A stretch of 38,525 nucleotides of DNA from Isohypsibius dastychi (taxonomy: Eukaryota; Tardigrada; Eutardigrada; Parachela; Isohypsibiidae), in assembly GCA_034696485.1 (NCBI GenBank), contig JAQIWT010000076.1, positions 1 to 38,525 on the forward strand, given 5' to 3'. The notes beneath the pieces were generated by a model, which was not told where the DNA came from, searched no databases, and worked only from the letters and a program-made list of their open reading frames with translations. Made by a program: the position numbers and the translations under genes. Shown here one piece after another: positions 10,849-22,430 of the stretch (position 1 is the first letter of the stretch; every line of letters begins with the position of its first letter).

Positions 10849-13800
10849 GTGAAAATTCAACATCCCGATTTGTCAGCACAAAAACCTCTCCGAAGAGCTT
10901 CTGCGCCAGATGGCCTTCCGGCTACATTTTTGGGGAAGAAAAAACTTCGGAAGTATTCGGAGCCGATATCTTTGAGAGTACGTCAACTGCTCTGATACAT
11001 TGTTCAGTTATAAAGTAAAATTGAATGTCTGGTGCAGCCTGACGATCTGCCAGCTGAAAAATTCCATGTCTTTGACCGCGCACACGGACCGTCACGACAC
11101 GGCTACACGACCAGCACCAAAAGAACCTACGAATACTGGATGGCTAAAACCATTCGCAGTGGTGGACTATTTGAAGACGACGTCTTTACTGCCGATAACA
11201 GCAGTATTTTCAACGAGACACCAAACACAGAAACGAAGCAGAATATCGGTCACTCGAAAATAGAATGGAAGCGGCCGCATGAAATTTGCAAATCGAGAGG
11301 TGATGGCCCACCTGCATTCATCATATCAGATGGTGTGAGCCGAAATGATGTCGTTCAAGGCGACTTGGGTGTGTTTGAGGAGAACTCAGAACGAGGAGGC
11401 ACAGAATGGTGATATTTTTGTATTTAACAGGGGACTGTTGGTTTGTCGCCGCTTTAGCAAATTTAGTGGCACATGAGCACCTCCGGAAACGAGTGATTCC
11501 TCAGAATCAAGGATTCACATCAGATAGTCAGTACTGTGGGATATTCCGTTTCAGATTCTGGCGACAGGGTAATTGGTGAGGCGGTCTTTATGGCGGTTTG
11601 AAAATCATGCGGACACAGTGATTTTTCAGGCTGGAAGTATTCGTTGATGACAGGCTACCTGTCACATACGGAGATGCAGATGGATCGGGAAACGGAAGCT
11701 GTTGGATAGCTAAAAGGTGTTGGAGTGTGTTGTCGATCAAACAGTCTAAACGGAATGAATTCTGGGCGCCTTTGCTTGAAAAAGCTTACGCGAAGTATGT
11801 TCTGACTTCTAGTTGATCCCATCTTGTAAAGTCCAATAAATCCAGGGTTCACGGAGGATATGAATACCTGGTAGGTGGGAAAGCTCAGCAAGCAATGCAG
11901 GATTTGTCAGGTGGACTTTCTGAATGTATGGGGCCTCTGATTCTTGATGGACCCTTATCAGTAATCAAAGTTAGACAATTGTTCGTTTTTCAATGCGCAG
12001 ATATATCCGATTTCGAACATCTTGTGTATGATGATATATTGAAATCGTGGAATCTGGGTTCCATGATGGCTTGTGCAGTGACGGTGAGGTTTCTAGCAAC
12101 AGTTTTTCAGGATAGTCAAGTTATCTTTATTTTCTCCAGGTCCAAACAAGTCGCAAAGATTCCATGGAGAAAGCAGCTGAAAACAAATGCGTAATGCTTG
12201 GCCATGCATACAGCATCACACACGTTAAACGGGTGAGCTCGCTCTTCCAGATTCAAACTCCGCTCAGCAGACCTGACCCTTCCAAATACAGATACCAGTG
12301 CATCATGAGTCGGGGAAGTTGGAAGAAGTCGAGTGCATCCGAGTGAGAAACCCTCATGGAGCCACTGCAGTGTGTGAGTGGGGAATGGAGGGTGAAGACT
12401 TCGCAGACCAGTGAGTGAAGATCTAAGCACACTGAAGAGTTCCACACAGAGCGTTGCTGTTTCATTTCTTCTGCATAGTTCACCAATATGGAAGCTGGTG
12501 CCCCCACAGGTTCGCGAAGAAATCGACTACCAAGATAGCAAGGACGGGGAGTATTGGTGAGTATTGCATGAATGCTCTCAGTCCCACTGGGTAAAAACTG
12601 AGTCAAGATCACCTTGGGCGTTTCTTTTTACGTAGGATGAAGTTCTCTGACTTCAAGCAGCGCTTCACACACATAGACATCTGTCTGTTAGGACTTGAAC
12701 GCTGGCTTGAAATGGGTGCAACAAAACAGATTTTTCTCTCATTCCGCTATGGCGGCCCCTACGGGCCAAAATGAAACAATATCACTCATACCAGACCACA
12801 CCACTCATACAACACATACCACACATCTCAGATCTAGAGTTGGCACCATACAATTCCGGCCACTAGACATGGGCACCACAAACAAGCTGTGTCAGAAAGA
12901 CAACTCTGGCCACGTATGTCACACAACAAACACCACACCGCCGACAAAATCACATGACTAACACTGCTGATGTGACCACAAGATGTTTGCGTATCCATCT
13001 CCTAAGAAAGCGTTAGATGATCAAGTCTTTGCCCCCCCCCCCCAGGAGTTGACCTATGGGAGACCCATGGGATGGTGTCAGTTCAAAACGTTTGAAAAAA
13101 AGTCTTTGCTTCCAAAACAGGCTGATGAGTAATTATAAGATGGGAAATTCATCTCTCTATTCAGTTATATGCGTGCGAGTTTGCAAGATGGTGCCAACTG
13201 TCTCCAAGTGGGAGCTGTAAAACTGGGGGCCGGTCAAACAGCTCTATGGCTTTTGACCATTTTTGTCATAGCAAAGTTTTCATCCCAAGGTGCGAATTCC
13301 GTGTTCCTCAGGTCGACACGCATCTTAAAACCAATTCTTGACACCAGCAATCGTTCGTTTGAAGTAAAAAAGATATTAGCATGAGAGAAACTTGGCCCAG
13401 GCCAAAAGCGGCAATTATCGGTAATCTTCGTGGTTTTCTGAGGTGCCGGAACCGAGAAAGTGAGAACGTGATCCACGAGACATATCCATTTGTGGTTCTC
13501 TTTACTACCACAAAAATGGTTTCAGAGGCCGATTCGATCCGCCAGAAGATCACCAGCAGCACAAAACCAAAAGTGACCAAGCACGTGTCCGCGAAAACGG
13601 GTTTTGACGATTTTCGGTTTTACGATCGAGCTGAATCTTCTAGCTGCTTCCATCTTCCAATCTTCGTTTTACTGTTCAATTGGACAACAGATTAGATAGA
13701 AAAATGACTTTTGCGTCGGTTGTACTGGAAGCCACAAGCTTTGGTGCAGAAAGGGGTGAGGTGCACAACCCCAGAGTTTAAAGTCAAAAATAGGGGACAA

Positions 13801-16800
13801 CCCGGTATCTTCAAAGATGTTTTCGATGGAGGTGGGGTTTTGAATGAACGCGGCATTTTAATTTTCTTGACAGGCTCTTTTTCTCCAAATGGCAAGACTT
13901 TTTTCAAACGTTCTGAACTGACACCATCCCATGGGTCTCACATAGGTCAACTCCTGTGGGGGGGGGGGGGGGAGTAGCTTATCATTTGACCTTTTCATAG
14001 GAGATGGATACGCAAACATCTTGCGGTCACATCATTTGTCGGCGGTGTGGTGTTTGTTGTGTGACATACGTGGTCAGAGTTGTCTTTCTGGCGCAGCTTG
14101 TTTGTGGCGCCCATGTCCAGTGGCCAGAGTTGTATGGTGCTCATCCTAGATCAAACATGTGTGGTATGTGTGGTATGTGTTGTATGAGTGGTATGGTCTG
14201 ATATGAGTGGTATTGTTTCATTTTGGCCCGTAGGGGCCGCCATATTCCGCAGCTTATTATGGTTGATTGCAGGTGACTGCACTGATGTGAATGGCAAACA
14301 GCATAAGTGGAAGACCACATCATTCAAAGGATCATGGATCAAAGGCGTATCTGCAGGTGGATCAGAGGAAACGGGTAAGTGTATATTTGATACAATTCTC
14401 TCCCAGAGTAAAGAACCAGAGCATTTATTTCATTAGCAACATTTCATCAAAATCCACAGTATAGACTGAGTTTGATGGAAGCAGACAGATCTAACGGTAA
14501 AGCTACGTGTGTAGTGGCGTTGTCCCAGAATGAGAAAGGCCAACTCCGAAAGGACATCTTAGAGATCGGTGTTGTCATCTTAATGGTACGTCAGTCCAGG
14601 AACTGCCATGGTCACAAGGTCACCTGTTATGTTTTCAGTTGCCGAAAGATAAAGTGGTGCCAACCCCGCTAACACAAACGTTCCTCAGTAGCAACTCCAA
14701 ACAGGTCAAAGGCAGACCTATCGCGAAACAAAAAAAGCAGATCACATGCAAATTAAATTTACCACTCGGAGAATACTGCATCATACCGTACGCTCGTGAG
14801 TCAGATAAAGAAAGAGACTTTCTGCTGAGGGTGTTCTCAGCTGTACCAATCGGAATGGAGTATGTGTCAGCAATTCACTTTCACTAGCATCATCTTACAT
14901 TCTATGAGTTTATTCCAAACAGGGAGCACGACAACTTTTACACATTTGTTCCGGAAGCCGAAGAAGTGGTAGGGACATGCAGCCTTCAGCTTGAGCTGGA
15001 CTAGACGGAACGGAACGGTGAAATCGCCCGTTCCGTCCGTCTTTTTCGGCCAAAACTTTCCGTTCCGTCCAGTTGAGTTCGAACAGAAGAGCCATTTCGT
15101 TCTGTTTCGCTTATAATAATGGCTCACAAAACCAGAAATTTTCATGTTTTGTGCTTCTCAAGAAGAATCGGTGAAGTATTAATGAACTTTATTTGGCATT
15201 ATTTAACTTTTCGTTTCGTTCCACTCAGTCCGCTCCAAAGCGGTTTTCTCCCGTGCCATGACTTTTCGTAGGCCACCTTTCGTAGTGAGAATTTTCGTAG
15301 TAGAACTTTCGTTGTCAGACGTTTCGTAGTCAAGAAATCTCGTAGTCTGCTAATCTCGTAGGCAAGAGGTTTCGTAGTTGAAAAATGGGAGCTTCGTAGT
15401 TGGAGTTTTCGTAGTCATCACCTTTCGTTGTCTGCGTATTTCGTAGGCCAGAGTCTTCGTAGTGACTCCAGGTACTGATGCCACCGCACTTGGCTCAACG
15501 AATTACGCTAGAAAAAAATATTTCTGTGGGTGGTGTGTCTTCTGGTGGAAGTGGGTTTGACCGTTTTAACAGCGGTTTTTATGGACAAAATGGGACTTGT
15601 GCATGGCAGGGCTCGGGGGCATAGCCCCTGCGCGGGGGTTGCGGGGGCGGAGCCCAGTTTTTTTTTAATTTTTTAGAATTTTTGATTTTGGACCACGAAT
15701 TTTCTGGACCACGAATTTTCTCTCCTACGAGAGATCTGACTACGAATTTTCTGCTACGAGTTTTCTGGCTACCAACAGTCTTTAATACGAAAAGTCCGCA
15801 CAACGGAAGTTCTTGACTACGAAAGGTGGGGACTACGAACTACGAAACCTCCAGACTACGAGAATTCTGCCTACGAAAGTTCATGGCGCCGTTTTCTCCT
15901 CGGCCCGTTCAGCTTCGCCCTGAAGCGCAACCATTCCGTTCCTCTCGGTTTCTGGAAAAACCGTTTCCGTCCAGCTCCGTCCAGAAAAAAGTGACGGTGC
16001 TGGTCTCTAAGAAGTGGCAACGATGTAGCTGAGTGATGCCAAGTCACCGCTGTTATGGAAGTGGCGTTTTAATTGCAGGCTCATGTCGCGCCGTTACCGA
16101 TCGAAGTTAAGGACTCGTTTCGATCTCTGGAAGCTGGCGGTGGCTTGGACGTTGCTAGTTTTGGAATTTTGTTACAGAAATGTCCACTTGAAACCAGTGA
16201 GTTTAACTGGCGCTCAGTGTGCCAACTAAACCGGTCTAATGATGGCGATGCCCTACTTTGGTACTTCGCTCAGAATTTTCCGCAATAATATTCAGCTCAT
16301 TCGCAATCACACAGTTGTGCGAACGAACATCTAATTTCAGTTTTCACATTCCCGGGGTTTCACGGTGGAACTGCCTATAGCATGTTCATCCTAGCTGATT
16401 TGCATCAGTCATGGAAGATCAGCCTAGAAGAGTTGACCATATTATGGGACGAACTTACCAAATGGCAAGTAAGTATTATAAAGTGTAAAAGATGTTTTTC
16501 CCGAGAGTGTTCGATAACTGCTTTCAGAATGCCTTTGAAGAGTCGAAGCCGACCGCAAATGGCGAGATAGATATCGCAATCCTTCGGGATGTCTTCTTAA
16601 AATCAGGTACCGTTTTATTCGAAATTTTCTAGCGTTTTCCGACATGGCAGTCAATTAATCGCGTCCAGGGCATTTTGTGAATAATGAACTTCTTCGTCTG
16701 ATCAAGAACAGATATGGAGAGAATGGGCGTATCTCGTTCGACATCTATATTTCGTGCATCGTCAGACTTCGGAAAGCAAGACGTGGGTCGACCTTTTGAG

Positions 16801-17661
16801 TAACATTTGTTGAAACAATCACGCTTTTCTAGGTGATTATGTTGAGATGTTCGAAGAAAACAGAGGTGAACATATCATCGATCATGACAAAGACAATGAG
16901 AAACAGCTGTACAAATATTCCCGGAAAAGCAGTTCGAGAAAGTTTTGCCCTATGCCCACCTCTGGCGGGCATACTGTCACCCCTCAAAAAGACGAGAAAA
17001 ATCTCTGCAAAAAAATGTGAAAAGCAGAAAAAAATGACGTCAAATTTGGTTGTGAAGTCACTTCCGGTTCCGAAGTCACTTCCGATTGTTAAGTCACCTC
17101 CGGTTATGACGCCACTTCCGGTTGTGACGTCATTTGTAAAACCTCTGTCCGTTGACTTGCACTCTCAAAACCTCGTGTCGTTGAACCCGAGAACGAAAGA
17201 AAAAGTTTCTCTTGCGTGGAGGAAAAAGGTCGGTTTTGGTGACAAAACCGGTTAAGCTATGTGGAAGAGATCAGAGAGAGAGAGAGAGAGAGTGTCATAA
17301 GGTGAGTGGTGCGTAAGTGAGTGCGATGAGTGATTGGTAGAAACCAGAAACCTCGTGTCGTTCAGTCGTTGACCCGGAATCTTGAAAACCTCGTGTCGTT
17401 GACCTACACACACAGTAAAAAGGTTACAGTGAAAAGGAGAATGGAAGGAAAATGCGCGGATCGTGTGAAGATTTTATAGGCTTTTATAGGTCCCCCTCCT
17501 GCGGGGGGGGGGACAACAACCTATATATTTAATTAGACCTCGCTTCATGCTTCGTTGCAGGGAATTATGATAGCGGCAAAAATGCACAAATCTCCACGTT
17601 ATCCTTCTCTTACAATTCCTTTGTCTTGAAGTATCTCCAGGGTTCTTCAGCTGGCATGTGA
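10849..17661 (+). CDS. Calpain-type calcium-dependent cysteine protease, 20 exons
   Basis: Exons: 10849-10977, 11038-11368, 11431-11575, 11630-11794, 11846-11925, 12001-12083, 12140-12232, 12292-12410, 12479-12556, 12636-12715, 14273-14374, 14437-14585, 14639-14859, 14923-14968, 16079-16196, 16341-16468, 16528-16606, 16669-16782, 16833-16865, 17561-17661. They join in one frame (2394 nt, TGA stop), within the usual length of classical calpains. The catalytic triad is visible: GDCWFVAALA (Cys156, numbered from the first listed exon), GHAYSITHV (His333) and RNPHG (Asn362). NEFWAPLLEKAYAK and the GGLSE block are typical of protease core 2. NPQYRLSL and LPLGEYCIIPY mark the C2-like domain III, and four degenerate EF-hand-like segments end the protein. 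Odd points: the RNPWG tryptophan is histidine, and EF loops such as DLHQSWKISLEE lack consensus residues. The N-terminus is uncertain; the frame stays open upstream to an ATG at 10627. Introns 10 and 14 hold inserted elements. Confidence 0.88.
12748..14244. mobile_element. Inverted-repeat element in calpain intron 10, TTCCGC target duplication
   Basis: Arms of about 365 bp (12748-13112 and 13880-14244) are close inverted copies starting TATGGCGGCCCCTACGGGCC. A 6-bp direct repeat TTCCGC flanks the element at 12742-12747 and 14245-14250 (7 bp if the shared A is counted). The outer arms contain a CATACCACTCATACAACA-type short tandem repeat. The left arm has a 12-C run (13032-13043) and the right arm the matching 15-G run (13958-13972). 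The 770-bp centre has no recognisable transposase, so it is non-autonomous. Without it the intron would be only about 55 bp. Confidence 0.88.
15003..15985. mobile_element. Older foldback with ACGGAACGG / CCGTTCCGTCC arms in calpain intron 14
   Basis: The left side (about 15003-15080) carries repeated GACGGAACGG and CCGTTCCGTCC units. The right side (about 15903-15985) carries CATTCCGTTCC and CCGTTTCCGTCCAG units. They form an imperfect inverted pair that begins just after the exon ending at 14968. A second foldback is inserted inside it. No clear target duplication was found, so the limits are approximate. Confidence 0.55.
15252..15890. mobile_element. Nested foldback with TTTCGTAG-repeat arms and 9-bp target duplication
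   Basis: The left arm (15252-15470) contains a dozen or so TTTCGTAG-like units about 15-18 bp apart with variable spacers. The right arm (about 15690-15890) has the complementary CTACGAAA units. The ends are inverted matches (CGTGCCATGA / GGCGCCATGA), flanked by a perfect 9-bp direct repeat GTTTTCTCC at 15243-15251 and 15891-15899. A GC-rich palindromic stretch lies near 15610-15655. A 9-bp duplication is typical of Foldback and Mutator-like elements. No protein is encoded. Confidence 0.85.
17050..17140. repeat. Degenerate tandem repeat of CACTTCCGGTTGTGA-like units
   Basis: About five 17-19-bp units of the type AAGTCACTTCCGGTT lie inside the last intron of the calpain gene. CTCGTGTCGTTGA-type copies (near 17175, 17352 and 17390) and a GA microsatellite (17274-17292) lie nearby. 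Confidence 0.75.
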
Positions 17662-18947
17662 GTTAAGTTGATCAGCTCGACTAACCCCAGCTGAATCAAA
17701 CGGACATCCATCTTCTCTGCTCGCAGGTCCCGACCGTCGTTGCAGTGATAAGCCGGGAAAAATACGGATCGATGCAGACAGTTTGAATGACCTTGATGCG
17801 TTATGGTTTTTACCAGATATATTTGATGTCATTTATTCTTTATATCCAGCACACGACAATGTCGAATGACAGAATTTCAAAAACACCCAACGTGTTGTGA
17901 ACAGTCTTGATTTCATCGCTTCCCTCAGGTCTTTGTACACTGTATGCATGAAGCAGCTTAATCTGGATGAGAAATTTAGTCGGAATTTGCTTAAGACTAT
18001 TAGCTTTACGACTTTGTTCCATTCCGCGACAGTTTTTCAACTTGACTGTTGAAGTGGTCGGCCAAGGCATTGACCGTTATGGTTCCTATCAATCACAACT
18101 CCATTCTCCGTTCCCTCGAACCAGTCGAGCAACAACTGGTTTGTATCATATACTGCAGCTCTCTCCCTGGTGAATTTCGTCCGTTTCCCGTGATGTTTGG
18201 GTGAGCCATTACGAAGAGAAAGCTTATGTGTTGTTAAAGAAGTTTATGTCGGTGCAGCCATTGAGGATCAATATTCCAACTCAATCCTGACGAAGAAACA
18301 GTTTGAACTTTGAACCACGCTTGAAGTGAAATTTTCCAAAATTTTGACATGCAGTCAAGAAGTCCGATAAGTAAAAGAAAGTTCGAATGTTTCAAATCCT
18401 CGAGCAAGTGTAACCAGTAACTCCTCGTCATATGAGGTGGATGGCGTAGGCACCCACGAGCAGCAGGGGTTAAAGTATTTATTATTAAGGTTAAAATGGT
18501 TGATGATTAGCCTCTCCCAAAAAAATATCTTGTGATGGAATAATCCAGCGAGGAAGTTTGCGAATAGACTCACATAGCCTTCTACGTTCCGGACCTGCCC
18601 CGTTTTTCATTTGTGGTCAAACGCTCCCGTTCCGTTAAAACTTAACGAGTCCCGTTCCGTTGCCCGTTCCGTTAAACCCATCGAGCCCGTTAACCGTCCC
18701 GCTAACCCGTTAAATTGAATTCTAATAAAAAGACAAGTCTACTTCATTCCTGGCCAACATACACATCAGATTCACGAATTCCCATCAGCAAACGAATTCT
18801 TTTGAGATAATGTTGTCCGCTCTGGCAGGTTTCAGTTCAACAAAGCAATTTGTCTGAATTATTTAATATAATAGTTCCGGTCATTTCCGGTAAGATTGTT
18901 CTGGTCATTTTATATTCCACTCGTGTTTTGCATTATAACTATTTTAG
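17662..18947. other. Stretch without a supported gene between calpain and DIS3
   Basis: I looked here for the missing DIS3 PIN domain and did not find it. Short minus-strand open frames (for example 18234-18573) show no recognisable domain. The only clear structure is a degenerate tandem of CCCGTTCCGTTAA-like units at about 18620-18715, resembling the outer repeat in calpain intron 14. Confidence 0.5.
18620..18715. repeat. CCCGTTCCGTTAA degenerate tandem repeat
   Basis: Five or six units of the CCCGTTCCGTTAA type follow one another with single-base variation. The CCGTTCCG core is shared with the foldback at 15003-15985. No inverted partner arm was found nearby, so this may be a solo arm. Confidence 0.65.
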
Positions 18948-19659
18948 TGTTCGAATATGTCGCCTCGCTGAAAGCGTCGGAACCTCTAGCGGATTTGTTG
19001 AAACAGCCGACGAAAGATGAGGTAATTAAAGGGTAGCTAATAGATAAATAGCCAGAATCAGTTTTGAGGTTTTCAGGCGCAATCCTCAGTATTTCATTAT
19101 CCACCCCACCAGAAGCTGTCTGCTATTCAAGCTGGACTGAAGGCTGGAAAATATGTCCAGGGGAAGTTTCATGCCAGTCGTGAAAATTCTCTGGAAGTAA
19201 TTATTTGGAGGACTTACTGTCTGTCGAAGGTTTCGAAAAGCCGGTTAGAAGTTGTCATGTTGATATCGGATATATTATTTGAAGCAGCGGAATGACGGCT
19301 CAGAATTTTAGGTTCTCCTTCAAGGTCATGAGAATTTAAATCGTGCCGTCAACCGAGGATGTTGTGGCAGTCGAAGTTTTTCCAAAGGCTAAATTGTCGG
19401 CGCATTCGAATCTCGTTTTGGAAGAAGAAGCGGATGTTGATGGTACAGACGGTGATGGGGATGCCGATGAAGACTTGGTGGAGGAGAAATCTGCAATGAA
19501 GATGAAGGATGAGGTTGACGCCTCAGAGCTTCGGTTGTTCTTCGGTTTGTATTATCTTTGTGATTGAAGATGGAAAAGAAGCTGAAGGCCGAACAAGTGA
19601 AAGCCGATAAACAGCCAACAGGTCGTGTGGTTGGGATTGTCAAGCAGAATTGGAGGACT

Positions 19660-19940
19660 TACTGTGGCGTTCTCAAGGTGGGCTGCGGGTCCATATTGGC
19701 AATTTTGGGTCGCAAAATTATGAGACGTTTTCGGTTATCCTGGCAGAGCTAGGTTCGGTGGAATTAATTGCTGAAGGTTATAGCTACACAACTGACCCGC
19801 GCAATACCGCGCGCGGTCACTCAGAGAGACAGAGAGGAGCCATAAACAGAAATTTGTTTACTATTCATTCGGCGGAGATCTGTGCTTGTTGGAAAAAAAA
19901 TATGAGAGCGAATATATAGCTTGAAGATGCCTAACAATCC
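19660..19940. repeat. Uninterrupted copy of repeat family A
   Basis: About 280 bp matching both halves of the repeat that flanks the foldback at 1311-2635. It shows what that site looked like before insertion. It begins exactly where the DIS3 exon ending in GVLK gives way to its intron. Confidence 0.6.
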
Positions 19941-20217
19941 TTACGGAGTCAAAATTCAAAAGTTTTAACTTTGAAAGGCAGAAACAATGGTTAAGGTTTG
20001 TTTGTGTCGCTTATTTCTCTTGCAGTGCACTAGAAAATGGAACAGATTTCAACCATTTAACAACTCGAAGAGATCCCACGAAATCCCGAGCCGGAGGCGA
20101 GGGATGCTCGGTTGTATCCCTGATTCCTGCCCGGTGTCATCTATGAAAATTAACTTCTCCCACAAATTTCTTCCTACAGCTACTATGTTTTGTTTAGAAT
20201 GTCCGTACTGATTCCAG

Positions 20218-20484
20218 GGGTCCGTTTTGGCTAGTCGTTGGGGTAATATTCGATTCACCCTCGAGGGGGGGGGGGTGGATCATTGATAATGAATCTGATC
20301 TTTTTTTACCTTTCAGCCTGGCAACAAAATGGTATCCTTTTGAAGGTTACAGAACAAAATTTCACGAACAAAGATTTGAAAAGTTACATAATCACGAGTT
20401 TATTCGAACAGCGATGGATCGTTCGAAGTTCATCAAATTGATGAAAAAGTATTTCGTGGCTTCGTTTCCGTTTGTCCACCGTTG
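20218..20484 (+). other. Coding-like open frame inside the DIS3 gap, unrecognised
   Basis: After an acceptor-like TTCCAG, one frame stays open for about 88 codons across an 11-G run to a TGA near 20484. It contains WYPFEGYRTKFHEQRF and MDRSKFIKLMKKYF. A second coding-like segment lies upstream at about 20026-20133. Neither resembles the RNB domain expected here. It could be an exon of another gene or chance. Confidence 0.3.
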
Positions 20485-20914
20485 AGTTCCAAAACGAGTC
20501 ATTCGTTTTTATCAGAATTGTTCACCAGTCAAATTTTCGAATTTTTCTCGGGACGCAGCGAAGAAACTACTTCAAGATGCTCAGCCGTCAACATTTCTCA
20601 ACTCAGCAGTGAATCACAAATTTTTAGACAGCCCGAGTTCTGAACGAGTAGACGTGACTTTGATGCGAGTCACCTAGCGTTGGAAGGGAATTGGGAGTTT
20701 ATTGGTTCACAAGTAAAACAATACGTGATTTTCGAACTTGCTCAAGACCCGGAGAGGGGGGAGGGGTGTTTCAGTATTGAAATAATGATTTGGATAAGGC
20801 AATGATGCCTTGGAGAAATCACAGCGTTTTTTCAGCTGAAACGCTGGCTAATAACTTCCATTTCTTTCCTCACCCGAGCCGAAGGCGAGGGGAGCACTTG
20901 AATCTAATACTATC

Positions 20915-21290
20915 TAATACGTCTCCGCCAATATTAATGGTGAACCTTTACGCTACTGATTGACGTGACTTGCACGCTTGCAACGTACTAGTTACGAAGC
21001 GTACCGTTGTTTTCGCTTCGATTATCATCATCCATTTGTTTTCCCTTTTCTGTTGAACCCTATCATGGTGAAATGTAAGAAACTTCTGTGGATCTAGCTA
21101 CCCTAGTTCACCGGATGCGAGCGGAAGGTCCTGAGGAAGATTGCGATGTCGATGAAGATTTTTGATTTCCTGAGTCCGTGTTGTGGTAGGGGTACGTTCC
21201 GGATTGATGTGTGGTAAAAACAGTATCAATCAACTGATTTGCGTACGCAATTTACCATAAATATTGGCGGAGACGTACTATTTAGCGGCT
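20915..21290. mobile_element. Small inverted-repeat element (MITE-like) with TACGTCTCCGCCAATATT ends
   Basis: TACGTCTCCGCCAATATTA near 20919 is mirrored by the complementary AATATTGGCGGAGACGTA ending near 21279. The arms are imperfectly paired for about 60 bp. Flanks CTATCTAA and CTATTTAG are a possible imperfect 8-bp target duplication. Confidence 0.6.
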
Positions 21291-22104
21291 TACGTTTGTC
21301 ACGATTTTACAGCGCCGGTACGGGCTTTGGGGAAAAATTTTTTATAGAAATGCTCGTATACGCATTTTCAATAATGTAATATCCTGATTCCGGTACAGAT
21401 GTAAAGTTTTCGAAATTTGTTCCAAATTGAGTTCAAAACTGAAATTTGTCAGTGTCTGGAGCAAATTAAAAACAGATCAGGCACAGATATTTTTTTGTGG
21501 CAATCAAGGGGTGTTCTGTTGAGGGGCCTCAAAAAATATGCCAAAAAATTGATATTGAGCTCGATAACTCACTGGAAAACCTATTCATGGAAACTGCAAG
21601 ATTCACAAAATAAACATCTAACAAGCAATAATACGCACACAATAATGAGTACTTCGCACTTGTAGCACGCAAAATCATCGGAAATGATGCCCCCAGCCGG
21701 CCATTATATTCCATTTATTTCAGCAGTTGTGAAGCCCCAAAATGTTTGAGGTGTCATGAAAATATGGAATTATTAGTGGATTACTTCGACCTATCGAATA
21801 AGGTCTTTGGGCTGGTAGCTAGATCCTGTTTTGTAGCAATTTGCCGCCAATTTGGAGAACTTCGAGTGGTTTCGGAAATTTTGTCCGAACAAACCTTGAT
21901 ATTTCTAACAGAGAATTTATTCATTTTTCATATAAAAATACAAGGTACTACATACATTCGCGCGGAAAAATTGTTGCACCCAATTTTGTGCGCATTTCTG
22001 CGTTTTCGAAATATTGCAACTTTTCCAGAGACCCCCTTAATCGTGAAACGCCCAGTTAGTTTTTGAACTCAACGGACAAACTCCCGTCCAGAAACAGATT
22101 GGCT

Positions 22105-22430
22105 TTATATTTAGATCAGCATAAGATCAAAAGTAGGCCTGAAGTACTAACACAATAATTTTTGACAAATTTTCCCATTAAACTTTGAAGTGACTGATGT
22201 ACAAGCCAAGAACGGGTAAAAAAATCCATGTCTGATTATAAACCAACCTGGAAAAAACGTCTAAAAAAAGCAGACCGCATTTAAATACAGATCAGCATAA
22301 GATCAAAAGTGGACGTGATGAAACTGTCACAATAATTTTTGACAAATTTCTGAATTCAACTTAAAAGTAACTTGTGTACAAGCCAAGAACGGTAGAAAAA
22401 TCCGTGTCTGTTTCTGGACTTATTTTGTGA
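22105..22430. repeat. Two-copy tandem duplication, period about 176 bp
   Basis: GATCAGCATAAGATCAAAAG, AATAATTTTTGACAAATTT and TGTACAAGCCAAGAACGG recur in order about 176 bp apart. The pair is bracketed by CCAGAAACAG on the left (near 22088) and CTGTTTCTGG on the right (near 22408). Further copies of that motif in both orientations follow to about 23150, as in a loose foldback. Confidence 0.75.

Noticed and set aside
13308-13695. Open frames in the centre of the calpain-intron element as a transposase
   Set aside because: They are short, overlap on both strands and show no DDE or zinc-finger signature.
15252-15470. Evenly spaced TTTCGTAG units resembling a CRISPR array
   Set aside because: The units are only 8 bp and degenerate, spacers vary, an inverted second half exists, and the locus is a eukaryotic intron with a 9-bp target duplication.
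16833-17255. Open frame of 140 codons with repeated LPVVKS-like units
   Set aside because: It is the unspliced reading of calpain exon 19 running into the tandem repeat of the last intron; the GTGAAC donor at 16866 restores the calpain frame with the exon at 17561.
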